DNA from: Candidatus Schekmanbacteria bacterium
Lineage (GTDB): Bacteria > CSSED10-310 > JACPHN01
Assembly (NCBI GenBank): GCA_016188575.1
Contig: JACPHN010000074.1
Location: 1-21,651 of the forward strand
Reading direction: 5' to 3'
Length of the DNA stretch: 21,651 nucleotides
Position numbers and translations under genes: made by a program. Numbering within the stretch: the stretch's first letter is position 1; every line of letters starts with the position of its first letter. The notes under the pieces were generated by a model. The model worked only from the letters and a program-made list of their open reading frames with translations, made no database searches and was not told the origin of the DNA. Of the stretch, positions 1 to 7,177 are shown piece by piece.

Positions 1-540
1 CCGCGAGACGACAACGACTCCGCGTCGGCAACGACGGCGATCGCCGCGGCGATGGTCGGCCCGACGAAAGCCGAACGCATCGTCTGGGAGAGCATGAACG
101 GCTTCGACATCCCGGTGCGGCTGCGCACCTGGGATGGGGCGCCCTCCTCCGCGGAGATCCGGGTCGACTACACCACCGCGGACGGCACCGCCACCGGCGG
201 GCAGGACTTCACCGCGACCAACGGTACTCTCGTCTTCGCCGCTGGCACCCCCGATGGCGCTACCCAGACAATCTCGGTCAGCCTCCTGAGCGACGCGGAA
301 GCCGAGGCCGCCGAAACTTTCACCGTGACGTTTACCGACCCGCAAAGCGCCGTGCAGGTAACGCCGGCCGCGGTCACAGTGACGATTCAGGACGGCGCAC
401 CCGCGGTCCCGCTCGGATCCGCACTGATCCTGGCCGGTGTCGCCGGTGCCGCCATCGCGGCAACCCGGCGCCGGCTTGCGCATCGACGTCCGCGGGCGCA
501 GCAGCGACCTGTACCGGCCACCCCAATTGTGTGTTCCTGA
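1..540 (+). CDS. Calx-beta domain surface protein, C-terminal fragment
   Basis: The reading frame is already open at base 1, so the 5' end lies outside the window; 179 codons are visible. Residues about 21-131 form a Calx-beta domain: the run VDYTTADGTA, then GQDF, GTLVFAAG, a Q-T-I-S-V strand, an acidic D-A-E-A-E-A-A-E-TF turn and a final VTVTIQD strand is the classic pattern of these calcium-binding beta-sandwich repeats of adhesins. Residues about 136-154 are a hydrophobic segment beginning VPLGSALILAG and followed at once by TRRRLAHRR. A small motif, a membrane helix and an arginine cluster at the C-terminus resemble IPTL/PEP-CTERM-type sorting signals, although about 15 residues follow the cluster, more than usual. 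The protein is probably exported and held at the envelope. Internal Met/Val codons such as that at 52 are not likely starts because the coding pattern continues upstream. Confidence 0.85.
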   Translation, partial: PRDDNDSASATTAIAAAMVGPTKAERIVWESMNGFDIPVRLRTWDGAPSSAEIRVDYTTADGTATGGQDFTATNGTLVFAAGTPDGATQTISVSLLSDAEAEAAETFTVTFTDPQSAVQVTPAAVTVTIQDGAPAVPLGSALILAGVAGAAIAATRRRLAHRRPRAQQRPVPATPIVCS

Positions 541-660
541 TACGTGAAAGCGTGCACGGGCCTCGCCCCTCGACCGGCAGCAGGCGCGGTGCGAGCGGGA
601 CGCGGTGGGCGCGAAGGCCGGGTCTACGCATTTCTGCGGACAATCACGGTCGCAGCCATC

Positions 661-676
661 TGGCACGCTCCCTGCA
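661..676 (+). promoter_or_regulatory. Putative sigma-54 (-24/-12) promoter
   Basis: The sequence is TGGCACG, four bases, then CTGCA. The sigma-54 consensus is TGGCACG-N4-TTGCA, so 11 of 12 defined positions match, including the invariant GG and GC with correct spacing. Transcription would begin near base 687, about 50 bases before the ATG at 736 and its GGGAGA ribosome site. Transcription from such a promoter requires an enhancer-binding activator. None is encoded here and no activator site was identified. Confidence 0.7.
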
Positions 677-735
677 ATAGAGCTGGTGAGCCCCTCGCCC
701 GTCCTCGACGACACCGACCCCGGGAGACCATCAGC

Positions 736-3700
736 ATGCGCACCATCGAAGGCAAGCCCGCCAACCCCGTCGCGCCCTTCCCGCTTGAAGCCCCGAAGCT
801 CACCGCCGCCACCTCCACCGACCAGCAACCAGCACCGGCGGCGGCGCCGGAGGCCGCGGCACCGGACGCGGCGCGGGCGGGCTTCACGACCTGGGCCGAA
901 ACGAGCTCGGGAAAGACCGTTGCGGATCTCTTTCGCAAGGCACAGGCGCGCGGCGTCGCGCCCGCTGCTTCGCCACCGGCACCCGCGCGCGGCGGTGGCG
1001 CCGGCGCGCCGCTGCCGGGCACGCTCATGCGCATGGGCGCCGCGGCCTTCCAACGCTCCCTGGATTCCCGCCTCGGGTCGGCCGCGACCTCGCCGCTGCG
1101 CCAGCTCGCAGCCTCCGCGGGGGACACGGCCGTCCTCGGCGCAATTCAAGCCCGCTTTCAGGCCGAGATCCAGTCGCTGGCCCGAGCTTCTCCGCAGGCG
1201 TTTCGCCGCATCCTCGAACAGGCGCTCGGAGCGAAGGCCTCCCCCGCCGTCATCGATGGACTGCTCCAGGCCGCCGCGCGGGGCGAGCTCCCTATCGCCA
1301 ATCGCATCGCCTTTGCCGATCCCGCCAGGATGGGGGGTGCCGACGGTGCCTACGTGGGCCGAGACGGGACGGTGTTGCTCAATCGCGACTTGCTCGACCG
1401 GCCCGAGGCCCTGTTCGCCGCGTTCACGGAGGAGGCGGGTCATCACCTCGACGCGCTGATCGGAGGAGTCGACGCGGCCGGTGACGAGGGGCAAATCTTC
1501 TACGAAGCGCTGGCGCAACGCGGACCACTGGCCCCGGAGGCCCTCGCTCGCGCTCTCGCCGACGATGACCACGGCAGCTTGGCGATGGGCGAACAGACCC
1601 GGGATGTGGAGTTTCGGCGAAGTGAAGGTGCGCCGCGAGCGCGCGTCGCCTTCGCGGACGAGACGGCACGACCAGACGAAACGCTCGCAGACGTCGCAGC
1701 CCGCTTCTACGGTGACCCGGCCATGGCCGACGTGGTTGCTGTATGCAACGGGATCACCGGCCCGACGGCGCTGCGAGACGGCCAATCTCTCCGACTTCCG
1801 CGCGATCTCCACCTGGGCACGGGCAGCCCCCGGCAGAATATCCTGACGAGCTTGGTAGACAACGAGGTCCTGCAGTCCGCACTGGGCGCCGGCCATCCGG
1901 GCGCCGCGGCGCTGCTCAGAGAGGCCGCGCACGCGGGGCTACCGCGCGCCGCCGACCAACTCGCGGAATCGCCCACCGAGCGCCTGACGGCGGCGGACTA
2001 CGCCGCCTTGATGCCCTATCTGCGCGAGCCGGTCCGCGTTGGCAATAGCGCCACCCGGCGCATCGAGGAGGCCGCTTCACAGGCGCAGCCCGCGGTTTTC
2101 GCCGCGCTGCTCGACACCGCTGCCAACGCGCCGAAGACCGGCGTGCGGCGAGCGGCAATGGCCCAGCTTGGTGCGTTTGCGCAGGCCGCAGCCTGTCCGC
2201 CCGCGGCCCGCGAGGCGATCGTGCGATTCCTGGCCGACACGGCGACGGGCGGCGACCGCGCCCGCGCCGCAGACTCCCGCGCCCAGCTTCTCGATCTCAT
2301 CGCCGCGGCGGGCGAGACGAATCCCGCGCTGCGAAGCGCCGCCACGGCCGCGGTTCGCGATACCGCCGATCCGGACCTGCAAGCGCTCGCCCTGGGTGAG
2401 CTCCCGGAGAGCCCCGTCGGCGAGCACGGCCTGCGCAACGTCGAGCGCAGCTTTGTCGGCCTCCTCTCAAACGAGATCAACAAGGCCTTCAAAGGCGGGA
2501 TCGCCGATGGTCGGTTGGCGCAACGTTTGCGCCTGCTCGGGCAGCTCGGGGAAGTCACGCGCATGGCGAATGACCCGAGCTCGGAGTTTTATGGGCGCAT
2601 CGATACCGATATGCTGCAGCAAAAGATGACTCACCTGCTCGCGCAAGACGACGTGCAGGCGCTCTACAAGTCGCTGCGTGGAGAAGCGATACGTTCCGTA
2701 TACGGCACCGACAGCATCGCTGCGAAGCAAGCCGAGTACATTCGCGGCGATACGTTCCGCGACCGACTGACGTTGCTCCCCGAAGCGGCGAGAGGCGGCG
2801 CGGTGGCGGCGGAGCTGGCGAAGCTCCAGGTTCTCGATCCGGCACTCGCGGAAGCCACGCGGGCAGGGCTGCAACAGGACATGGGACGGCAGCTTTCGGG
2901 CATTCGCGACGACTTCGCCTCGCTGCTCAACGCTCTTCCCGAGCAAGAAGCGCAAAGTCTGCTGCGCGCGGGGATTCTCGATGGATCGGCGGGAGCGTAC
3001 AAGACCACCAAGATCTTCAATACTCTCGCCGGGGCCTACGAGGCATTCCGTGAGGCGAATCCGCAGGGCAGCACCGCCGACTTCGTCAAGACGCTTCCGG
3101 CCGGCAGTGAGGAAGCGAAGGCCGCGGGCAAGCTGGAGGCGATCGGCCAGAGTGGGCTTCTCGGCACGCTGCTCGGCGTCTTTACCTTGCCGTCGCTGTA
3201 CGACAATTTCATGGCGGGTGGCATCAGCGCGGCGACGCTCTCGGACGCGTTCGAAGTGCTGGGCAACTCCGAGGATTACGCCAAACTGCTCGGCTATAGT
3301 GGCGAGGTGCTGGAAGGCATGCCCAGGCTGAACACGGGGCTCAAGCTGCTCGGCGTGGTCGGCGCCGTGGGAGACGGCATCGGGGCATATCTGAGCTGGC
3401 GAGACGGCCTGGCGCAGTTCGAGGCCGGCGATGACGTCGACGGTTGGGCCAACATGGCACAAGCGGCGGGGAGCGCGACCAGCGCCCTGACCGGCGGCAT
3501 TGCGGCCGGAGCGGCGCTGCTCGGCGTCACCGTGCCGCCGGCGCTCGCGGCCGTGGCACTCGCGGGTGCGATTGTCAGCGGCGTGGGCTGGGCGGTCGAC
3601 TCTGCCTTCGGCAAGTCCGAGGCCCAGGAGCTGCTGGAGCGCCTCGACCTGATCCAGGAAGAGGTGACGCCGGAGGACCGCGACAAGCTCGGCGCTTTCG

Positions 3701-4395
3701 CCCAGCAAGCGAGCGGCGCACTGCAGGGTCGCTTCGGCAGTGATGCCGCTGCATTTGCCGCGGCGCAGGAGCAACCGGAAGCCGGCGTCTTCGCCCTCCA
3801 CCAGGTGCTCGATACGATCGCCAAACTCGGCAGTCAGCGCGCCGCGCTCAACGCCGACCCGCGCCTGCGACACCACCCCGAGCTGTTGGCGAAGCTGCAA
3901 GGTGACCTGGCGGCCGCGATGTCCCAGGCACAACAGATGATCTCGCCCGAGAAGCTGGCGGGCATCGGCCTGGAAGCCCGCACGCGCCTCCTGGACGCGA
4001 CCGCCGGCTTCAGCGCGGCGGTTCGCGACCCCATTCGGCAACGACTACTGGAGGCTACTCGTCCAACCGAGCGATCGGCGCTCCTGCTCCGCGCGGAAGC
4101 GAACGGTCGGACGGCGCGGTGGCTCCTGGAGCAAGCGCCTGCGGTGGGCCTGGCGACGGGCGATTGGCGCCCTGTAGAGCGCGCGCTCGGCGCCGTACCG
4201 CCGGCGCAACGCGCCGCGGAGCTCACCGTCGGGGTGCTCCGGCAGCTTTCCGACGCGCAACTGCGAACGCTTCCGCCGCAGGTGCGCGCGGCCTGGTCAG
4301 CGCTGCTGGGGTCGTACCTGCAGGCGCCAACCTACGGACACGGAGCGCAAATTTCGCTGGAGATTCGCCGCCAGGCAGCGCGGCTCGCCAACTAG
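736..4395 (+). CDS. Large LysM / HEAT-like protein with EExGHxxD motif, possible secreted effector
   Basis: A 1219-residue protein of unknown function. The ATG at 736 is preferred because GGGAGA lies 8 bases upstream and a sigma-54 promoter sits just before it; the frame is open back to a GTG at 544. There is no signal peptide; the first about 70 residues are Pro/Ala-rich and look disordered. Residues about 205-260 contain EEAGHHLD (E232, H236, H237, D239) and GDEG (249-252). From memory this resembles a putative metallohydrolase module, EE-x-GH-xx-D then GDEG, of large calcium-binding or secreted proteins. Residues about 310-362 match a LysM peptidoglycan-binding domain (DETLADVAARFYGDP ... 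LRDGQSLRLP). Residues about 390-560 are Ala-rich helical pairs like HEAT repeats. Hydrophobic stretches lie near 806-842, 870-890 and 915-959, the last Gly/Ala-rich and bilayer-compatible; the C-terminal 250 residues are helical. An envelope-targeting effector or toxin is a reasonable inference, not shown. Confidence 0.8.
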   Translation: MRTIEGKPANPVAPFPLEAPKLTAATSTDQQPAPAAAPEAAAPDAARAGFTTWAETSSGKTVADLFRKAQARGVAPAASPPAPARGGGAGAPLPGTLMRMGAAAFQRSLDSRLGSAATSPLRQLAASAGDTAVLGAIQARFQAEIQSLARASPQAFRRILEQALGAKASPAVIDGLLQAAARGELPIANRIAFADPARMGGADGAYVGRDGTVLLNRDLLDRPEALFAAFTEEAGHHLDALIGGVDAAGDEGQIFYEALAQRGPLAPEALARALADDDHGSLAMGEQTRDVEFRRSEGAPRARVAFADETARPDETLADVAARFYGDPAMADVVAVCNGITGPTALRDGQSLRLPRDLHLGTGSPRQNILTSLVDNEVLQSALGAGHPGAAALLREAAHAGLPRAADQLAESPTERLTAADYAALMPYLREPVRVGNSATRRIEEAASQAQPAVFAALLDTAANAPKTGVRRAAMAQLGAFAQAAACPPAAREAIVRFLADTATGGDRARAADSRAQLLDLIAAAGETNPALRSAATAAVRDTADPDLQALALGELPESPVGEHGLRNVERSFVGLLSNEINKAFKGGIADGRLAQRLRLLGQLGEVTRMANDPSSEFYGRIDTDMLQQKMTHLLAQDDVQALYKSLRGEAIRSVYGTDSIAAKQAEYIRGDTFRDRLTLLPEAARGGAVAAELAKLQVLDPALAEATRAGLQQDMGRQLSGIRDDFASLLNALPEQEAQSLLRAGILDGSAGAYKTTKIFNTLAGAYEAFREANPQGSTADFVKTLPAGSEEAKAAGKLEAIGQSGLLGTLLGVFTLPSLYDNFMAGGISAATLSDAFEVLGNSEDYAKLLGYSGEVLEGMPRLNTGLKLLGVVGAVGDGIGAYLSWRDGLAQFEAGDDVDGWANMAQAAGSATSALTGGIAAGAALLGVTVPPALAAVALAGAIVSGVGWAVDSAFGKSEAQELLERLDLIQEEVTPEDRDKLGAFAQQASGALQGRFGSDAAAFAAAQEQPEAGVFALHQVLDTIAKLGSQRAALNADPRLRHHPELLAKLQGDLAAAMSQAQQMISPEKLAGIGLEARTRLLDATAGFSAAVRDPIRQRLLEATRPTERSALLLRAEANGRTARWLLEQAPAVGLATGDWRPVERALGAVPPAQRAAELTVGVLRQLSDAQLRTLPPQVRAAWSALLGSYLQAPTYGHGAQISLEIRRQAARLAN

Positions 4396-4406
4396 CGGCA
4401 CGCTAG
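4392..4406 (+). other. Short perfect hairpin over the stop codon
   Basis: CTAGCG, a GCA loop, then CGCTAG gives a perfect 6-bp stem that includes the TAG stop of the large upstream gene. No T-tract follows, so it is not a standard intrinsic terminator. It could protect the 3' end or slow RNA polymerase. Confidence 0.35.
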
Positions 4407-4422
4407 AATTCACCGCCTGGTC

Positions 4423-4492
4423 GACTGCAAGCTGCGCGGAATGCGCATCACGAAGACCCCCCACCTCCCCTCCGGCAAGCGGGGGGAGGGGC
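4423..4492. repeat. Dispersed intergenic repeat, copy 1
   Basis: This stretch begins GACTGCAAGCTGCGCGGA and ends in a C-rich/G-rich inverted arrangement (CCCCTCC ... GGAGGGG). It is repeated in the same orientation at 10892-10966. The first 35 bases differ at only two positions; the second half is conserved with small indels around the C-tract. On the minus strand the unit reads as an SD-like GGAGG followed by codons for GLRDAxSAQLAV. Copy 1 begins 28 bases after a stop codon and is not part of a recognised gene. Confidence 0.8.
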
Positions 4493-4572
4493 GCAGGGGG
4501 CACTGTGGCGCCGACAGTGAATGGACGGTGGCTCCCGGCCGGCCTACCTCTTGCGCACCGCCACGATCGATG

Positions 4573-4610
4573 GTACTTTATATAGTACAAGAATGGTCCT
4601 ATATCTGACC
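4573..4610 (+). promoter_or_regulatory. AT-rich palindrome pair upstream of the kinase gene
   Basis: GTACTTTATATAGTAC (4573-4588) is an inverted repeat with 14 of 16 symmetric positions. Six bases further on, GGTC-CTATATCT-GACC (4595-4610) is a second, shorter one. They form an AT-rich island in a GC-rich region about 170-210 bases before the kinase start. TATAGT at 4581-4586 could be a -10 box, but no -35 box is correctly spaced. An operator for a dimeric regulator is the simplest reading. Confidence 0.4.
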
Positions 4611-4662
4611 GCAGCTTTTGCCGCGTGCTGACTGCTCGCCCGCGGAAAAGGAGGCCGGCAGC

Positions 4663-4791
4663 ATGATTTGTGATGGTCGTCGGTTCCCCCTACCCGGCAC
4701 CTCACCGCGGTGGCGATCCTCGTCATTCCCCCTTCCACGTGCGGGTGCACGCACCCTCGTCCCGCCGAATGCTCGGGCGCCATGGCGGTAA
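4663..4791 (+). CDS. Possible 42-residue leader peptide coupled to the kinase gene
   Basis: The ATG at 4663 has the strongest ribosome-binding site on this side of the window, AAAAGGAGG ending 8 bases upstream. Its frame runs MICDGRRFPLPG... for 42 residues, rich in Arg and Pro, and ends with TAA at 4789-4791, 10 bases inside the kinase gene in a different frame. The kinase start itself has no recognisable ribosome site. The arrangement fits translational coupling, in which ribosomes ending here restart at 4782. The peptide resembles no known family. A frameshift joining the two frames, or a chance ORF, remains possible. Confidence 0.4.
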   Translation: MICDGRRFPLPGTSPRWRSSSFPLPRAGARTLVPPNARAPWR

Positions 4792-7124
4792 AGCAGCAAG
4801 CACGGCGCCGGTTGGGGCGGTACGAGGTCACCGGGAGAATCGGCTCCGGCGCAATGGGTGTGGTGTATCGGGGCATCGACCCCGTGATCAGCCGCCCGGT
4901 CGCGATCAAGGCGATCAGCCGGGAGCTGCTCGACCATGAAGAAGTGCGGAATCGTTTCATTCGCGAGGCCCGTGCCGCGGGGCGCCTCACGCATCGCAAC
5001 ATCGTCACCATCTACGAGCTCGGAACCGACAGCTCGCGCCTTTTCATCGCCATGGAGCTCCTGGAAGGCAGCGAGCTGAAGCAGGTGATCGAGGAGGCTC
5101 GCCTACCGCTTCGCCAGCGACTCGACGCCATGGCGCAAATCTGCGACGGCCTGCAGTACGCGCACGACAACGGCGTGATCCACAGGGACATCAAGCCAAG
5201 TAATGTCTTCTTGCTCACCAACGGCACGGCGAAGATCCTCGACTTTGGTCTGGCCCGGATCGCGAGCTCTGAGCTGACGAGAACGGGCGCGGTGATGGGT
5301 ACGCCCAGTTACATGTCGCCGGAGCAGATCAGCGGACAAAGGGTCGGCCCGACCTCCGACATCTTTTCCGCGGGATGCGTATTCTACGAGCTTCTTGCCT
5401 TCGTGAAACCGTTCCCGGGAGACTCGATTCCGGCGATTCTGTTCAGTATCACGCATCAGGAGCCAGCGCCGCTGGAAGCGGTGTGCCCCGAGCTACCCGC
5501 GGAGCTGTGCATGCTGGTCACGCAGATGCTGTCGAAGCAGGCGCAGGCTCGCCCACAATCCATGGCAGAGGTAGCGAGCAGGATTCGCGAAACGCTGGCC
5601 GCGATACCGGAGAACGGCAATGGGAGCACGCATTCGCCGGCCTGGCGAGATGAGCCGCGGCCGGTGAGAGCCGAGGAAGCGCATGGTGGCAGTGCCCCGG
5701 GTCGGCCACTGGCAACGTGCTCGGTCACCCCGGATTCACAGGTATCGTGGGGATCGGTGGCGTCGCAGTCCGCGCAGTTCGTCTCGCCTCAGGTGGGGCC
5801 CGAGACCTTCATCGCGGCACCACGAGAAGTCGGCGAGCGGCGCGCCGGCAGGCGACGGCAGTTGGTGCAGCTTGGCATTGCCGCGGCAGCCGTCCTGGTC
5901 GTTGCGGCCGGTCTGGCAACCTACCTCGCCATCGCCCCCTCGGAGTCCGGCGAAGAACGCGCCGCCGAGCTCGCGATCGAGCCGCGGCAGGCGCCTGCTG
6001 CCGCCGGTGCCGAGCCCACTGCCGTCACGGCAGTGCCGAGCGGCGAGCCGCCGTCCGCGCCCGTGCAGCAAGCGGAGACGGCCCCCGCCGCGCTGGACGC
6101 CGATGCCGCAATGCCCACCGGTAGCGCCGTGGCCGAGCAACAGGCAAGCGCTGTGATCACCGCCGCCGTGGCGGTTCCGGAGCAGACAGCGCCGCCGCGC
6201 GACGATGCCGCGGCGGATGCCGCAGCGGATGCCGCTGCCGCCCGGGCCGCAGCGACCGAAGCGGCGCGGTTGCTGGCGGACGGCGAGCCGGAGGAGGCGC
6301 TCCGCGTCGCCAAGGAAGCACTTGCAGCGGCACCCGCGGACCGCGCGCTGCGCGGGGCCGCGGAGAAGGCGCGAGCGGCGATCGCGCGGCGCCAGGCCGA
6401 GCGCGACCGGCAGGAGGTGCGGCGGCGGGATGCGGCGCTCACGGCCGAAGCGGCCTACACCGACATGCTGCGCGGCGCCCCGGACCCGGGAGACAATGAG
6501 CTGATTGCAGCGGCCGTCGACGAGGCCATACGCCTGGCGGCGGGTGCGAGAAAGTTGCTGGTATCGAGAGAATACGAGGCGGCCGAGGTCGCCTATTTTG
6601 CGGCGCGGCGGCAGATGGCGAAAGCGGTGGCGCAGGCGCGAACAGCATCGCGGACCACTGCGGAACCGTCTGACGTCGCGGCACATTCGCTGCTGGCGCA
6701 CCTGGAAGCCCCGGGCGCGGACAGCGTGAAGCCGGTCGATGGCGCCGGCAATGGCGCGACGGCGAGCCGGCGGGGCCAAAAGACCGCGCGGGCGGAGCCG
6801 CTCTTGCCGCAGCTCGAGCGCGTGCTCGGCGACTACGCCGCGGCACTGGCGGCGAGGGACCTGGAGCGGCTGGAGCGGCTTTGGCCGTCGATGGAGGATG
6901 AGACGAGGAACAAGATCGCGGCGAGCTTTCGCTTCATCCGCAGCCAGCGGGTGGTGATCACGCCTGCCGGCGAGCCGGCGCAAGAGAACGGCCGGGTGGC
7001 GCTGCGCTGCCGAAGGACCGACACGATCGTCACCAGTGACGGCCAGGAGCTCCATCACGAGAGCGCGCCGACGGTGGTGTTTTTGCATCGCGGAGGCCAG
7101 TGGCAGATCGCCGAGATGAACTGA
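4782..7124 (+). CDS. Membrane-anchored Ser/Thr protein kinase with C-terminal NTF2-like domain
   Basis: A 780-residue Hanks-type (PknB-like) kinase. Its catalytic domain (about 14-275) has every key element: glycine loop GSGAMG (21-26), VAIK with K43, helix-C E62, HRDIKPSN (D136, N141), DFG (D154) and GTPSYMSPEQ in the activation segment. A linker follows, then a single membrane helix at about 363-385 (LGIAAAAVLVVAAGLATYLAI). Next comes a long Ala/Glu-rich, probably coiled or TPR-like, region. The last about 110 residues (LERVLGDYAAALAARDLERL ... GGQWQIAEMN) look like a SnoaL/DUF4440-type NTF2-like fold, probably extracytoplasmic, that might sense a ligand. ATG 4782 is chosen because kinase homology begins 13 residues later; GTG 4710 is also in frame. 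Neither has a good SD, but an upstream leader ORF ends over 4782. The barrel-protein gene begins 53 bases downstream and is probably co-transcribed. Confidence 0.93.
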   Translation: MAVKQQARRRLGRYEVTGRIGSGAMGVVYRGIDPVISRPVAIKAISRELLDHEEVRNRFIREARAAGRLTHRNIVTIYELGTDSSRLFIAMELLEGSELKQVIEEARLPLRQRLDAMAQICDGLQYAHDNGVIHRDIKPSNVFLLTNGTAKILDFGLARIASSELTRTGAVMGTPSYMSPEQISGQRVGPTSDIFSAGCVFYELLAFVKPFPGDSIPAILFSITHQEPAPLEAVCPELPAELCMLVTQMLSKQAQARPQSMAEVASRIRETLAAIPENGNGSTHSPAWRDEPRPVRAEEAHGGSAPGRPLATCSVTPDSQVSWGSVASQSAQFVSPQVGPETFIAAPREVGERRAGRRRQLVQLGIAAAAVLVVAAGLATYLAIAPSESGEERAAELAIEPRQAPAAAGAEPTAVTAVPSGEPPSAPVQQAETAPAALDADAAMPTGSAVAEQQASAVITAAVAVPEQTAPPRDDAAADAAADAAAARAAATEAARLLADGEPEEALRVAKEALAAAPADRALRGAAEKARAAIARRQAERDRQEVRRRDAALTAEAAYTDMLRGAPDPGDNELIAAAVDEAIRLAAGARKLLVSREYEAAEVAYFAARRQMAKAVAQARTASRTTAEPSDVAAHSLLAHLEAPGADSVKPVDGAGNGATASRRGQKTARAEPLLPQLERVLGDYAAALAARDLERLERLWPSMEDETRNKIAASFRFIRSQRVVITPAGEPAQENGRVALRCRRTDTIVTSDGQELHHESAPTVVFLHRGGQWQIAEMN

Positions 7125-7177
7125 AACCGGCCCGACCGCGATGAGGGGATTTCCAGCACGAAGGAAGGGGAACAAGA

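Noticed and set aside
544-735. N-terminal extension of the large LysM protein from the GTG at 544
   Set aside because: It has no ribosome site, would place the sigma-54 promoter inside the coding region, and its residues lack the composition of the protein; ATG 736 has an SD.
2467-4041. Long minus-strand open frame of 524 codons
   Set aside because: It is antisense to the LysM protein, has Arg/Gln/His-rich shadow composition and no domain.
4481-4500. G-run as a G-quadruplex
   Set aside because: Only three separated G-runs are present on this strand within the stretch; hairpin pairing with the adjacent C-tract is the simpler structure.
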